Positions 11,345-23,200 of a DNA stretch of 64,000 nt are shown piece after piece. Position numbers and translations under genes: made by a program. The stretch lies in NCBI GenBank assembly GCA_026874595.1, contig CM049317.1, positions 60,234,618-60,298,617 of the forward strand, read 5' to 3'. Source of the stretch: Sipunculus nudus (lineage: Eukaryota; Annelida; Sipuncula; Golfingiida; Sipunculidae). How positions within the stretch are numbered: the stretch's first letter is position 1; each line of letters begins with the position of its first letter. Below the pieces are notes generated by a model that did no database searches, was not told the DNA's origin, and saw only the letters and a program-made list of their open reading frames with translations.

Positions 11345-12623
11345 TCCATTTTTAGCAATAGCAATCAGCGTTTGTCCATCGTCCGTTCACATGGCATAAA
11401 TCGTAACCGCTTGACTAAGACATTTCTTACTTATTATCAAGGCAGGCCTTTGGTAAAACTCCTAGCATACACAATATTAGATCACTGACTCATTTTTGTT
11501 CTGGGGTAAAAACTAAAATTTTTGTACTCAACCCAAAAAGCAAAAATATATCTGCACAACAAATATCATTGTTAACAAGTAAAAACTAAATAGAGTGGCC
11601 AGCCAATTTTTCAGATCTCTTGCAGACACAATTGCGAAATTTGAATATTTCTGGCTATTGATTTATGAAATTTAAACTTTAGATATTCTTTAAATATCTA
11701 TATGATGATTGAATCGATCTTTCTGAAATTCGATAAGCTTATTTAACCATGAATAAACCTTTCACTTGTGTACATTATTATTATTGTAGAATTTTTAATA
11801 ATATTTTTAGATTTTGAGATAAGGGTGGACATGTCACAGTTTAAAAATTAAAATTATTTACATTTGATGCACAGATTGAAAGAACGTGCATCATTTACGT
11901 CTCTATCTCCATGGATTTTTTTTTTAAATTCAAAATACAATTGTGGCATCTTAATTTTTACCTAAAATTAAAAAATTAAATGAGATATCTAATTGTTCCC
12001 TTGTTTTTTATATTATTTGGTAATCTTGATGATCATGGATACTCCTTGAGTTTCAGCTGGGCGTCACTGGTGGTGCCATTTATACTTTCCCAATAGTTTC
12101 GCCTTTTATATGTATATTTTTTTTGCACACAGACGTTCCAGCAGTCCGTTAACGAAGAACAAATCGTAACCGCTCGAGCTAGAAACATCTTACATAATAT
12201 CCAGTTAGGCCATTGGAATATCTCCTTGCATGCAAAACATTACATTACTGTCACCTATATTCTGCAAGTAATGCGCGCTCTTGTGTGTTTTATCATTTAG
12301 AAAATCAGACTTGTGTTAGTGGGTTTTTTTTTTTTTTGCAAAAACTTGGCACTCCGATCAAAAAAAAAAGAAAACACTGTACATATATTCAATGTTAACA
12401 TGAAAAGAATGAAGAAAGTTGGTCCAGCAAGTTATGAAGAACTACTGCAGACATAAATGAGAAATTTTCGCATCCACAATAGGAAATTTTACGAAAATCC
12501 ATACAAGTTATTCTTAACAATAGCAAAAGACAATTGCAAGTACTAATAAAAGACAGGAAACTATGTCGATAGAATTTCTCAGTGTTAGCAAACAGCTGAG
12601 CGTCTTGACCCCTCGGTCACGTG
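11345..12623. repeat. Decayed copy of the hairpin/GTCC repeat family
   Basis: The left part has TTTTTAGCAATAGCAATC followed by GTCCATCGTCCGTTCAC and a CATAAATCGTAACC string, as in the copies at 14.3 and 15.3 kb. The right end, at 12593-12623, is CAGCTGAGCGTCTTGACC..., the family's terminal phrase. A second GTCCGTTAACGA...AAATCGTAACC block at about 12147-12175 suggests a nested or duplicated module. The hairpin itself is degraded. Confidence 0.55.
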
Positions 12624-12914
12624 AAATGCTTTAAGCTAGATGCAAATACAGAGCTTATGCACAACCTGCACGGTTTTTAACAATAAGCGGACAGCATGAA
12701 TATTTAATTGCATTGACTCTGTGGTATATACTTTGACTTATGTAAATCGACTTAAGAACAGCTGCAAATTGCTCCATATTTAAGAACAAGTGTACATGAA
12801 TGTAGAATGAATATATCTTGCTACCAAGTAAAACAAATACTGACACATATTGATATTTCTGAGTAAACAAGTACAATTTAGTTCTCACAAGGGTAGCTTT
12901 CTTCCTCTGGCACA

Positions 12915-13480
12915 AATATTGACTTCATACAGCTAGTTCCTCTACATTCTCCACACGCTGCAGAGCAGTGACGTCTGCAGGTACATCGGGCTATACCTCA
13001 ATCTTTTTGCAGTTGCATCTTATAGTCTCTTCAATAGTTTACAAGGATCAGAAGGTCGGTCACGCCATATTGAGCTTCACCTGCCCCCCATTGACGGCAC
13101 ATCCCAATTCTTTTGGATTGGGTGCTGCACCTTTCCATATATAGCTGTACCAGATATTTAGCCGACACCGTTGCAGGTGACAGAAACCAAGGCTCAACAA
13201 CTGAACAACTTTGAGCCACCTTTTCGCAGAATCTCTTGTACCAAACTTTACCAAGGGTATCATTTACACAGATAAGATACCTTGCCATGTGCTAATCCTG
13301 AGAGATTGGTGCCGAAAGTTTTAAACACCAGCAAAGTGTATAATGTTCCTGGACGGCAGGTAAAATGGCCTTGTCACTAAGCATATGAGCCGTAATATCA
13401 GCAGCATATAACTCCTGCAAGGCCTTTTGATGGCGCATTAGCACAACTCTCGTATTAGAAAAAAAACGTAAACCCAACAT
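12915..13480 (-). pseudogene. Broken 3' part of a gene with a cysteine-rich TSO1/tesmin-like tail
   Basis: On the minus strand, short frames at 13480-13292 and 13288-13031 are followed at 12985-12929 by a cysteine-dense reading, CTCRRHCSAACGECRGTSC. In invertebrate genomes I recognise a family of uncharacterised proteins that end this way: a VEP..LPPTSAAAK-like stretch, a short Trp-Gly segment and a CNCK...C.CR..C...CGECRG..C tail. Here the reading CEKVAQSCSVVEPWFLSP and the downstream VSAKY correspond to the first part. At least two shifts and several stops separate the pieces. I infer a decayed duplicate or mobile-element passenger; function unknown. Confidence 0.5.
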
Positions 13481-13499
13481 TGATGTTCCATATAATTAT

Positions 13500-14320
13500 G
13501 AAGCAGCAATTAAGGTAAAGGTTTAAGAAATTAAACATGAAGCAAAAAACTCAAAGTTAGTTTTTCAACTATTTAAAGTAAAATTTGCAAATATCTCAAA
13601 ATGTTTGAATTGTAAAAATTTTCTGTACAAAATGCTCTAGGTATGTTATCAGTTATCGAAATCACACCAGTCACCTTCCCTCTGGTTTCAAAAGTCAAAG
13701 CAATACATGGCTAGATTGTACACAGTGCTTGGTCTCCATTCTTATTTGCTATAAACTCATGAAAACCAAAGGAACACAATAGGGCATTTGATCATGTTAA
13801 ACGTTATACATGACAGTTTCTGTCGGTTTCTGAAATTAGTGTAACTTCAGTTGAACCTTTGAACATTAGAAGCGTGTAATCTAAAACATGTAAGTTATTA
13901 AAGAGACCTTGAAAAGGAAGATAGCTTACCAGAAATAAAAACACCAGGATTTACAATATTTATCTTATATACATGATAACAGGCCGTTTTTGACAAGGTT
14001 CCCCTTCCCAAATTAAAGTAGATTTTTAGTGTGTTAATTAGGAAGTGTTGGTGAATATAAAACCACTGAAATTATTTCTGTTGCAATTCGTGGCGGGTGG
14101 GCTGGATATATTCGCTGATTGCCTGGACTACATGGCCTTGTTTTATTTGTTCCTATTTTATAGAGATGCTGAGTGAAGCAAGTACTAAAATATTGTCTTA
14201 CACTTGTGCCCCCCATATAGCAAGATCCTGGATCCGCCACTGTACTTCTTATACAAACTGATGAAACAAGTTGTTAACTTACCTAGGCTTATCATTCATT
14301 CAGCTCGAGACCATTTTGAT
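13500..14320. other. No gene recognised; GGCGGATCC MITE end fragment
   Basis: AT-rich and without coding signal. At about 14221-14240 the string AAGATCCTGGATCCGCCACTG matches one end of the MITE family seen at 27315 and 30382, in inverse orientation. Confidence 0.5.
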
Positions 14321-14328
14321 ACATTTAA

Positions 14329-15250
14329 AGCTCAGCTGACTGAACGTCATCTGAGCAATAGCGATTACTCTTTGTCCGTCGTCCGCATTTTTCTCTCTAT
14401 TTTTGAGACATTCAACGATGCGGTCGTTCGTTAGCAGGGCATAAATCTTACCCATTGGACCTAGAATCTGTTGACTTTACATCCAGGTAGCTCCATGAAA
14501 AATCTCCTTGAAAACCTGAAATTACGTCTCAGTTACCCATATCCTCCACGCTATGGAGCTCATAATTACTCCCCCCCCCCCCCCCCCCCAAGAACAATTG
14601 ATAATTTGATACGAAAGCTCCAGTATCTGAACAACTAATGTATTGATCATTATGATTCTTTGCATGAATAGTGATAATGGAGAGTTTAATCAGCGTGCAG
14701 ACGCCACCTGATTTTTTCGAATTTATATCCATTTTCCCCTCTTTTTTGAGACCCTCAAAGATGCGGTCGTCCGTTAACAGGGCACATATCGTAATCATTG
14801 AACCTAGAATCATTTGAAATCCAGGGAGGTTCATGAAAAATCTCCTTTTAAACTTGAAATAAGGTCTCTGTTACCCATATCCTCCGAGCTATTGGCTCGT
14901 AAATACCCCACAGAAATATTAAAAATTTGATACTAAAGCTACAGTTTCTGAACAACTATTTCTTTGATCACCAAGAATCTTCTCACTTGAATTCTAGGGA
15001 GGTCCATGAAAAATCTCCTTGGAAACCTGACATTGACCTCTGTTGTCCATATTCTCTGAGCTATAGGGCTTATAAGTAACCCCCCCCCCCAGAATAATTG
15101 AAAAATGTGATACCAAAGCTCCAGTAACTGAATAACTAATGCAATGATCACCATGATTCTGTCCATGCATATTGATCATGGATTGTTTCACCAGTTCCTG
15201 CAGGCTGGTGGCGCCATCTGTAGAACTTTTTCGATTTTTTCAGCATTTTT
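14329..15250. repeat. Diverged modules of the hairpin/GTCC repeat family
   Basis: A hairpin AGCTCAGCTGAC / GTCATCTGAGC (14329-14356, loop TGAAC) is followed by TTTGTCCGTCGTCCG. Behind it, blocks recur at roughly 300-bp spacing: CGTTAACAGGGCACA, CATGAAAAATCTCCTT (about 14496, 14833, 15007), then GTTACCCATATCCTCC and a poly-C tract (14571-14589). The copies look like internal direct repeats of one element or stacked insertions. Confidence 0.6.
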
Positions 15251-16336
15251 AGCTCAGTTGACTAAAAGTCATCTGAACTATAGCGATCACACTTTGTCCG
15301 TCGTTCGTCCGTCCGTTAACAAGGCACAAAATCGTAACCATAAAGCCATGAATCATGAGCCTCTGCATCCTGAGAGGTACTCATAAGTTCTCCTCAGAAA
15401 CCAGAAATTAGGACACTTTTACCTATATTCTTCGAGTAACGGACCCTTTTTAACCCCCCAGAATAATTAAAAATAAACACTAATTGCAAGATTCCTCAGG
15501 AAAGGATTGGTGGATTTTCATAAAATTTGTGTGCTTTTGGGTCTCAATGAACCTTAGCTACTAAGCATGTATGGTGGCACCCCCTGCATTATCTTAATTT
15601 TTTACGAAATTTTACTTGTATTTTTGAGATTACTAGGTCTGTTGAAAAGGCACAAATCGTACCCGTAAAGTCTAGAATCATGAACCTCTGCATCCTGAGA
15701 ATTCCTCAAAAGTTCTTCTCAGAAACTTGAAATTAGGTCATTGTGACCTATATTCTCCGAAATACGGGGCGTGTTTGAGCACCTCAGACATAGTGTAACA
15801 GGTATATACAAATTACCAGATTATCTTAAAGGTGCCCAGCCACCTACCTTGTGATTTCTGGCTTCCTCTGTGTATATATCAATGATCTAAGGGTATTTCT
15901 GGTTTTAAGAAAAAGTTCTTATAAGACCTCCGTGATGGATGTATGAACTTGTTCATCAACAACATGTTTGTAAACACAGCAATGTTGACAAACGGGAAAA
16001 ACATGTAACCTAAGGTGGTAGGTTGCATATATGCGGAGTTAGAAACCCCATTTGCTAAGCTCTTGTTTATCTGACTTGCCGCCAGATTCCCTTGTTGAAT
16101 TTGTTTTGATTATTTTAGCGGGCCTTCCAAATTTTATAAACAGGTTGATATAAACAAAACAAGCAGCCTGTGTGCGGTGATATCCACTTTTTCTGGTCTA
16201 TTTTTTTATAAAAGCTCCAAGGGATTACCTTAAGTTTATAAAGGTCAGATAGGCGACTGAGCCCTTTAACTAGTTGCCTGTGCAAGGACATACTGTGAAC
16301 ATGTCAATCGGCTGAGCGTCATGACCAATGGCTTAC
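15251..16336 (+). repeat. Hairpin/GTCC repeat element with a nested MITE
   Basis: It starts with the hairpin AGCTCAGTTGAC-TAAAA-GTCATCTGAACT (15251-15279), then GTCCGTCGTTCGTCCGTCCG. It contains AATCGTA(A/C)CC...GAACCTCTGCATCCTGAGA-type blocks twice (about 15330 and 15657). It ends with CGGCTGAGCGTCATGACC (16309-16326), the family's terminal phrase. The MITE at 15829-16270 interrupts it. Confidence 0.6.
15829..16270. mobile_element. MITE-like element, imperfect inverted ends
   Basis: The left end TTAAAGGTGCCCAGCCACCTA and the reverse complement of the right end (TTAAAGGGCTCAGTCGCCTA) agree at most positions. The interior shares several phrases with 42890-43148, including GTGATGGATG, TTGACAAAC and CATGT(A/G)ACCT(A/G)AGGTGGT. 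No reading frame of note. Confidence 0.5.
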
Positions 16337-17375
16337 TTTTTAATTGTGTGTATTGTCTTTAAATAACCAAACATGATGTAAATGAAACATTTAGACTTTT
16401 TAGAAACATAAGCGATATATTCCTTATATATATTGTGCTTGCTGCATTATAAAATGTACCCATGACCCACACTCCTTACGCAGCCGTTATATACTGCATT
16501 CGTTCCAGATATCCTTCGTTATAACCGCTGCTCCGTTTGGCACGTTTTTCGGGGTTTCTACTTCAGGTCTGGCACATGGCCAAGAATTGTTATCAGACCG
16601 ACGTGAGCGTGGTATCGCATTGAGTACAAACCGATGAGAGCGGGATTTCGCGGGTTTGAATCAAGCTATACAAAACAGCGGTTAAGGTGAAGCAGATATG
16701 GAACGACGGCAGTAAAAGCCGAGTATATTTTTACGAATTCGAGTCGGTCAGGGACTCGGTTTAAGACAAACATATTATGTAGCTTCTTAAAAAATTGGCT
16801 TTCTCATGTATGGCTATTCTGAGTGCACTTATGTACAGAGTATAATGATGTATAATTGCCTCGATAAGAAAAATATATATATAACTGAAATGTTATATGA
16901 AAAGGTTAAAAATCATATATATAGACCTGATCTTTGAGTGTTTATAGAAAATAAAGCTGAACCTTTTTTACCTTCTTCGATTGCATTAATTTAATGAGGA
17001 AACGTTTTTACTATGCAAGTATTTATCTTTCAGTAGTCTTAAATATTTCTTCCATTGGCGGGAAAAGTACTTTTTTTTTAATATTTATTCCATGAAATTT
17101 TCCATATTTATTCCATAATTTTAATGACATGCAATATTATGTCGTCAAGATGCTGGGATTTTTGCATGTGCGTAAGCAAACAAACATATAAAATATAGTT
17201 TAATCAAGTTAAATTACAATGCTTGGTGGCTCAATAAAAATACCCTTCAACCTAATTTCTAAAGGGGAAATTAAGGCATTGAACGTAATCCATCACACTA
17301 GCGACATCTGTAGGCGCCTATTGACACTCTGCTTGGGTCCATTTTCATTGACAAAGTTAGGCCAAAATAAAAAAA
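16337..17375. other. No gene; fragment of a repeat also found in gene A intron 2
   Basis: The block at about 16465-16700 (CACTCCTTAC...ATACTGCATTCGTTC...) shares phrases and order with about 23535-23720 inside gene A. The rest is AT-rich without signal. Confidence 0.45.
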
Positions 17376-17683
17376 AAAGGTATGGTTCTCAGGCACTTTT
17401 TTCAGAAATCAATGCGGGCGGGCGCTTTTTTTTATTTTAAATTTTTTGGTATGTTTCGATAAAATGTCAAATGATAAGGGAAAAGCATGAAAATAACAGT
17501 TTTATTTTGCTAAATAAATAAAATCACTACAAAACAAAGGAAATTGTATGGTTTTATCTTCTTGAAAGAAATGCAGGAGCGGCAGCAGCTGAAAATTGAA
17601 AAGTTTTTATTGAAAATAAAAATAAAAATTTTTGATTCGGGGGTTTAAAATTGATGCGGGCGGTGCCTGAGAACCATACCTTT
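17376..17683. mobile_element. 308-bp MITE with perfect 21-bp terminal inverted repeats
   Basis: The first 21 bases (AAAGGTATGGTTCTCA... at 17376-17396) are the exact inverse of the last 21 (17663-17683). Subterminal GCGGGCGGGCGC / GATGCGGGCGG strings follow on both sides. The perfect ends suggest a fairly recent insertion. A degraded relative lies at 59674-59952 in gene B. No coding capacity. Confidence 0.8.
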
Positions 17684-18260
17684 AATTTTTTTGCCTAAGA
17701 CCGTGCTTTTAATGTTTCCAAATATTATAAAGTTAATAAAGAGGTAAGTTTTAAATTTAACGGGGAGTCTCAGGCATTTCCTGATTTCACCCAACAACAC
17801 TCGCGATGCTGCCTCAGTGGACCCGGACACACCACCCTTTTAACTCCAGCTAGATATTGTTGGATGACCTGAACAACTCTTCTAACCCGTCAAAATTAAA
17901 TTTAAAAAAGTCACAATCCAAGAAAAAGCCATATTTATATTATACGTACGCGTGGTTTCTAAATGTAACTCATTACATTAGTACTTACCAGTTATCACAA
18001 AAAAAACCAAGTGCACTTATTTTACACTGACCAGTGTAAAAACCGGACCGCGATAAACTAGTCGCATTTCCGAGGTGGTGGTCTTAGTGATGTTTGAGTA
18101 TCAAGGGTTTCACTGTAGCTCGTCTGGCAGTACGCTATTAACCTTTGGTGTTCTGAAACGGGCACGAAGCTATTAAATATAATTTAAAATTGCTTGTGAA
18201 ATTTGTTTTCCACTGAAATCTACATAATAAGTTAGAACATTTACATATACATTTTGTATA
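17684..18260. other. No gene; perfect palindrome and a CACTGTA-type repeat edge
   Basis: TTTTACACTG-AC-CAGTGTAAAA at 18020-18041 is a perfect 10-bp inverted repeat with a 2-base spacer. It is followed by CCGCGATAAACTAGTCGC and CGAGGTGGTGGTCTTAGTGA...TTTCACTGTA (to about 18117). Related phrases (CGAGGTGGTCGCTTTACCGA...CTTTACTGT) lie at 19381-19430. Confidence 0.5.
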
Positions 18261-18490
18261 CTTTTATACTTTTATTGTTTAATACAGAAAAAAAATGAGA
18301 AAAAGTCAAACTCAAATACATCCCACAACATCTCGTGCACAACTTATATTATTAACAATGTTACAATATGTACAATGAATGGTTGTGTGATATTTAGACC
18401 TGATATATCGTAAACATGTACCACAGATCAAACAGGTTCATTCACATTGGCCCTGGTAAAGTTTATTTCTTGAGAAACTGAGCCATACAA

Positions 18491-18591
18491 AGTTACGGAC
18501 CTTGACACTTGGCGTGCACCATCCGGTCCTGCAGCATGTCCTTCAGGTCAAGCAAACGTATTCCAAACCGCATTTTAGTATCACATGATGG
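18491..18591 (-). CDS. Possible terminal coding exon of an unidentified minus-strand gene
   Basis: On the minus strand an acceptor-like TTTTTCTTAG ends at about 18592. It is followed by an open, GC-richer segment of 33 codons that includes CDTKMRFGIRLLDLKDM and ends at a TAA. Possible AATAAA signals lie further along the minus strand at about 18466-18461 and 18277-18272. The composition and the Lys/Leu-rich helix-like reading look coding, but I do not recognise the protein and found no convincing upstream exon. Treat as a candidate only. Confidence 0.3.
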
Positions 18592-18599
18592 CCTAAGAA

Positions 18600-20780
18600 A
18601 AATATATTAATATAAATAACACATAAAATGAGCCCAATTCCTGGAGGAAAAACATTTTTTTTTTCGATCTATTTTTCCCACTAAAAACATGAGGTTGTGT
18701 GATTTGTTAAAAAAAATAATGGCTCATCTATGAGCACTGTCAAATCGGCAGTGACGTCACACACTGGGTAATCCCCTGTGACTAAAAATTCTAGATCTCA
18801 GTAAAAGCACAGTATTTCTGCCACTGTCAATCCAACAGAGAATAAAAACAACATGCATTACTAGATCTGAGTTGTTGATAAAATCATGTGTACCAGACGA
18901 TCAAATCAGGGCAAAGTCTGGGATCTGGATGAAATCCTCCAACACAACAAACGCATGTGAAATAGGTTTACTTAACCTTCAGCGCAGACAATTTACATCG
19001 ATGAGTTAATCAAGGAGTACTCAGTCGCTTTCCTTAGCCAATAAAGTTTCTAAACACTAAGCCCATTGAAAAGTTAAATATGAACAAATCATTAATCTTT
19101 ATTGGGCGGTGAGTTAGGGGCTTATATGCATCACGCACATAATAAACGGCAAGCCTCATAAAAATTAGTGATGTAACGCATTGGTTTGCGCCCGACCTTG
19201 CTTTACGCCTGGCCAGGCTTTGTTTACTCTGTTCTTACTTTTTAGTGGTCGCAAAATTGAGTTTCAAGTCACCCGTTTGGACAAAAATAAGGTTCGTAAA
19301 ACAGAAAAACGAGGTTAACGCTAATCAGAGAATTAAATATATGATATAAAGAGTAAAAGAATCGCGACCATGAAAAAGTTTCGAGGTGGTCGCTTTACCG
19401 AAATGGTCATTAGGCGAGCCTTTACTGTTTACGGACCACATTTAATCTCCTCCTGAATACCTATACATGTTGAAAGTTCAATTAAATCTTAAGATATAAT
19501 TCCGTTGCCAACACAGCAGGCGTCTATATAATGTGCAGTGCGCATGCTCGTCGGTTGGAACGCAGGACGTGTGCCCCACCCATATAGATTCGAATCCCGG
19601 ATCTCCCCAATATTTTTCCCTGAGCAAAAGGTTTACGTAATAATATATAAAATGAATATAATGTTTATAAATTTTTGAAATACTAATTTGAATGATGTAG
19701 GTTTGGCCAAAGATGCTCCCTAAAAATATTTTGTAGGTATTTATTTCTTTCCCTGGAAGCGAGTTAGGGTCATGCCTAAGGTTTCTCTCGCAACACGCGC
19801 TTTCTTAAATAACTTTAGACTGAACAAAAATATTTTCTATATAAAAATAACAAAACAGATGATCACACTTTAAGAGCAGACTTTAAGAAACTATACCTTA
19901 AAGAATCATGCCTTCCCAACAATCATTACACTTTTTGTTTTCAACCATTCTCAATTTTTTTATGCTGTGCCAACTGGTTTTTTTTTTTTTAAATAAAATT
20001 ATAACTGGAATATTGAAGTCCTAGGCTGATTTATATATATTTTTTCGTATTTCAGTTTCAAATCTCACCTGTGCCAACATAATTAACGTGAGTTTATTGA
20101 AAAAATATGGTATATCCAGTCTCTTAAGGCACTAGCTGCATATACAGGATGTTGAACAGTTGTATATATAGGGAGTGAACGGAATGACGAGAGTCATATC
20201 AGTAGCAAACAGTATTAAACTATCGGTATATTTTAATTTGTTTATTGGTAGAAGCATATACACCTGGCCTAGCCTTTTATAGGTGGTGCATCAGTAGTGT
20301 GAGTATAGTGACTATGCCACAAATCATTTTCATTTTTTTTATTTTAATTTGTTTTCATGTTATTGCGTTAACACCAGCGGACAGCGGAGAGACGGACGGA
20401 CGTTTACCATTTCTATGTTCCCCGCCGACGGCGCCTTTGGAGATTTCGGGGCCAACAACAGAAAAAAAATGGTTCAGTATGGTGCTGTGTCAAGACTTAG
20501 TATTGAATGGTTCAGTCACACAATCTTATGATAGCTTTCAAATCATAATTGTCGCGTAATACACAGACCCGCGACATGACATAAACGATCCATCTCTACA
20601 GGTCTGTGTTTCAATCTTTAAGCTATAATTGCTTTATACAAAATAGTTTCATTATAAATTATTCCTTTAAAAGTAAAAGTTCTATTGAGCATTTGACCGT
20701 AAGAGCGGGCAAAGTTCCCTCTCGAGATAATGCAGCCGTTTCACTACATACTCTTGAACATAACCCCAATGCTGCGACCA
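18600..20780. other. No gene recognised upstream of gene A; one repeat fragment
   Basis: AT-rich DNA. The block at about 19185-19430 belongs to the GAGGTGGTC...CTTTACTGT repeat type noted at 18.1 kb. The frames at 20245-20559 show no domain. Confidence 0.5.
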
Positions 20781-20791
20781 GTATCGACGGT

Positions 20792-20809
20792 GGCGCCATC
20801 TGCTGGCAG
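20792..20809 (-). promoter_or_regulatory. CTCF-like motif upstream of gene A
   Basis: The minus strand reads CTGCCAGCAGATGGCGCC, which fits the invertebrate CTCF core (CAGCAGATGGCGC). It lies about 350 bp upstream of the gene A start codon. Binding is an inference from sequence. Confidence 0.45.
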
Positions 20810-20989
20810 ATCACGGTACTATAAATCACATCTCGGCGGCAGGTTGTGAAGCCCCGACTGAAATTAGCATGAGAGAATTTATAAGAACTTATATAGCAAC
20901 GTGGGGTTAAATAATCGAATAATAGGATTATTCCTTATTGTAATAATATGACATTTTCAACAGCCTGCAAATACCAGATGCCTTAAACA

Positions 20990-21156
20990 GTCACGAGATC
21001 GAAACGTTCTCGTCGTCATGACGATGACGTCACACTATTATTACGTTCCAAGTGACCTCGCAAGGTTTCGCGCTCATTTGCACAGGGCAATGCGGAACGG
21101 ATAACATCAAATCTGCTGATTTTTAACACAAACGGAAGGGCTGATTCTGACAGAAG
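20990..21156 (+). promoter_or_regulatory. Gene A promoter region and 5' UTR with a consensus CRE
   Basis: This 170-bp stretch is CpG-dense compared with its surroundings. It contains the perfect palindrome TGACGTCA at 21025-21032, the binding site of CREB/ATF factors, plus further ACGTT and TCGCG strings. It lies directly upstream of the ATG at 21157. No TATA box is evident, so initiation is probably dispersed. The transcription start site is not determined. Confidence 0.5.
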
Positions 21157-23153
21157 ATGGCCGTAGATTACTTCGCCGAGAAGGCCAAGCGCCAGGCCAA
21201 AAAGATTTCAAACCGCACTGGCGAAAAGGCAAGTATATGTAAACTGTCTAAAAATGTTTCATGAGTCATAACTGACATAATTTAGTGTTCTTTATCCATT
21301 AACTCTGAAAGGTATTTCAGGGATACGATTTCTCTTTTATATTTTTTTTTCTCTAAGTCCTTTTTTTCACATATTTCAGTATTTGTTACTTTTTAATCAT
21401 CCCTTAAGTTTCACTGCTGATTCTTTTTATCTCTTTAACCACTGTTACATGAAGGCCGATCGCTCTCGTTTCCTTTACATTTTCCCGCTTTTTATATATT
21501 GGGCATGGAAGGGATATCAGCTTTAGATAGAAAAACGGAACATACTAGTTTGTTTTTCGGTAAAAATGCATAAGACTTTGAGCGCATCTGTAGATAAACA
21601 TTAAATTATTATTTACAGTTGGATTATTACCATTAGCCAGAGGGAGAGAGGGAGAGAGGGAGAGCTACTCTCGCGATAGCATGTATGTACATATATAACG
21701 TGGAGGGGGGGGGGGGGGGGGGTTCAAGGGCTTCCTTTTAAATATTATATGGAAAAATTATTTTAATGGTAAAATATGGTGATATATACATATATACGCA
21801 AGCTATATATATAAGGCAATGGACGCACGTTTCGTGGGAGTATGTACATTTTTCTTTAAAATTCTTTCTTGTTCCTTATTCATTAACATTTCATTCCTTT
21901 CCTTGAACTTATTAATCCCTCATACTTGTCACTTTTATTAAATCTTGGTTTGCCGTTTGTACCATGTCATTTTTATATTTCACAATAGTTAAATATGGTA
22001 TAGATGCATCTACGGGGCTGAACTTCGGGGGGGGGGGACAAAAAAAGTAACAGAATCCACATTTTCGTTTTAAAAATTGTGGGTTCAATGCCTAATAGGT
22101 TTCTACTATACCCTATTATAAATAATGTATATCAATATCTTATCATTTGTATTAGTTGTATATAGGTGAAATAAGCATTATTTCTTTACTTCTTTGTTAC
22201 GTGATATGTTTACGATGCGTCATTGAAAAACACAGCAAATGTGGGTTCTCCATTAACATACATATATATCAGCTAAAACTAAGTCAACCCACATTTTCGA
22301 TTTTAAAAATGTGGGTTCAACGCCTTCTACTATATGCTAATATAAGTAATATATCATAGTATTTTATCAGTTATAAATATATGCAGTAAAAATGAGCATA
22401 AATCTTTTTACTCATTTTTCTTGACATTTTACACGACGTCAAAAAAATACCAACTTGACAAAAATACCAAAACTGCAAAAGTGGGTTCTCTTTGCACAAA
22501 ATAAATGTGGGTTCACAGGGAGAAATGTGGGATTTCGTAAAAATAAAAATGTGGGTTCACTAGTTGAGTGTCTATTGCGCATTGGATCTATACATTTTCC
22601 TGCATAAAAAACGTGGGTTCACTTGTTTTTAAGCCCCTGAAGTTTAACCCCGTATAATGCACCTATATACCATAAATACAACATGCAGGAATTATAGTTG
22701 AAAGGCTACAGTTGCGGATGCTCAACAAGGATCAGTGTATATCCCCAAAAGGACCCTCAGATTAGCATCTATATATGATTATTTAATTTGCAGTGCTCGG
22801 GCATCCTGTGTCAACTGTGTGGACATCTTCGCATTCATTCATTTGTCTCATGAAGGGCAGCAAATGTTAAATGAAAAAAAAAACACATATTATTTCAGAT
22901 TCTTCGAAAACTGGGAGCGGAGCAAACGCGAGATCCAGAGTTTGAAGAGTTAGAATCAATGTTCAACACTCATGTGGTATGCTTTTGTATTTTGTTATTA
23001 TTGTATTTATAGGTAACAGTGTACATTGCATAATAAAGCATGGGATTTGATCTATCATTAAAAAGAGTCTAGTGTTTATTATAGGTTAACTTAGATAAGC
23101 TCAATGCTATACATTCTTATAATCAGTTAAAAATATGAGTCTTTCACTTACCC

Positions 23154-23200
<47 letters not shown>

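Noticed and set aside
19540-19625. Possible tRNA gene (B-box-like GATTCGAATCCCGG)
   Set aside because: No matching A box at the right distance and no acceptor stem could be paired.
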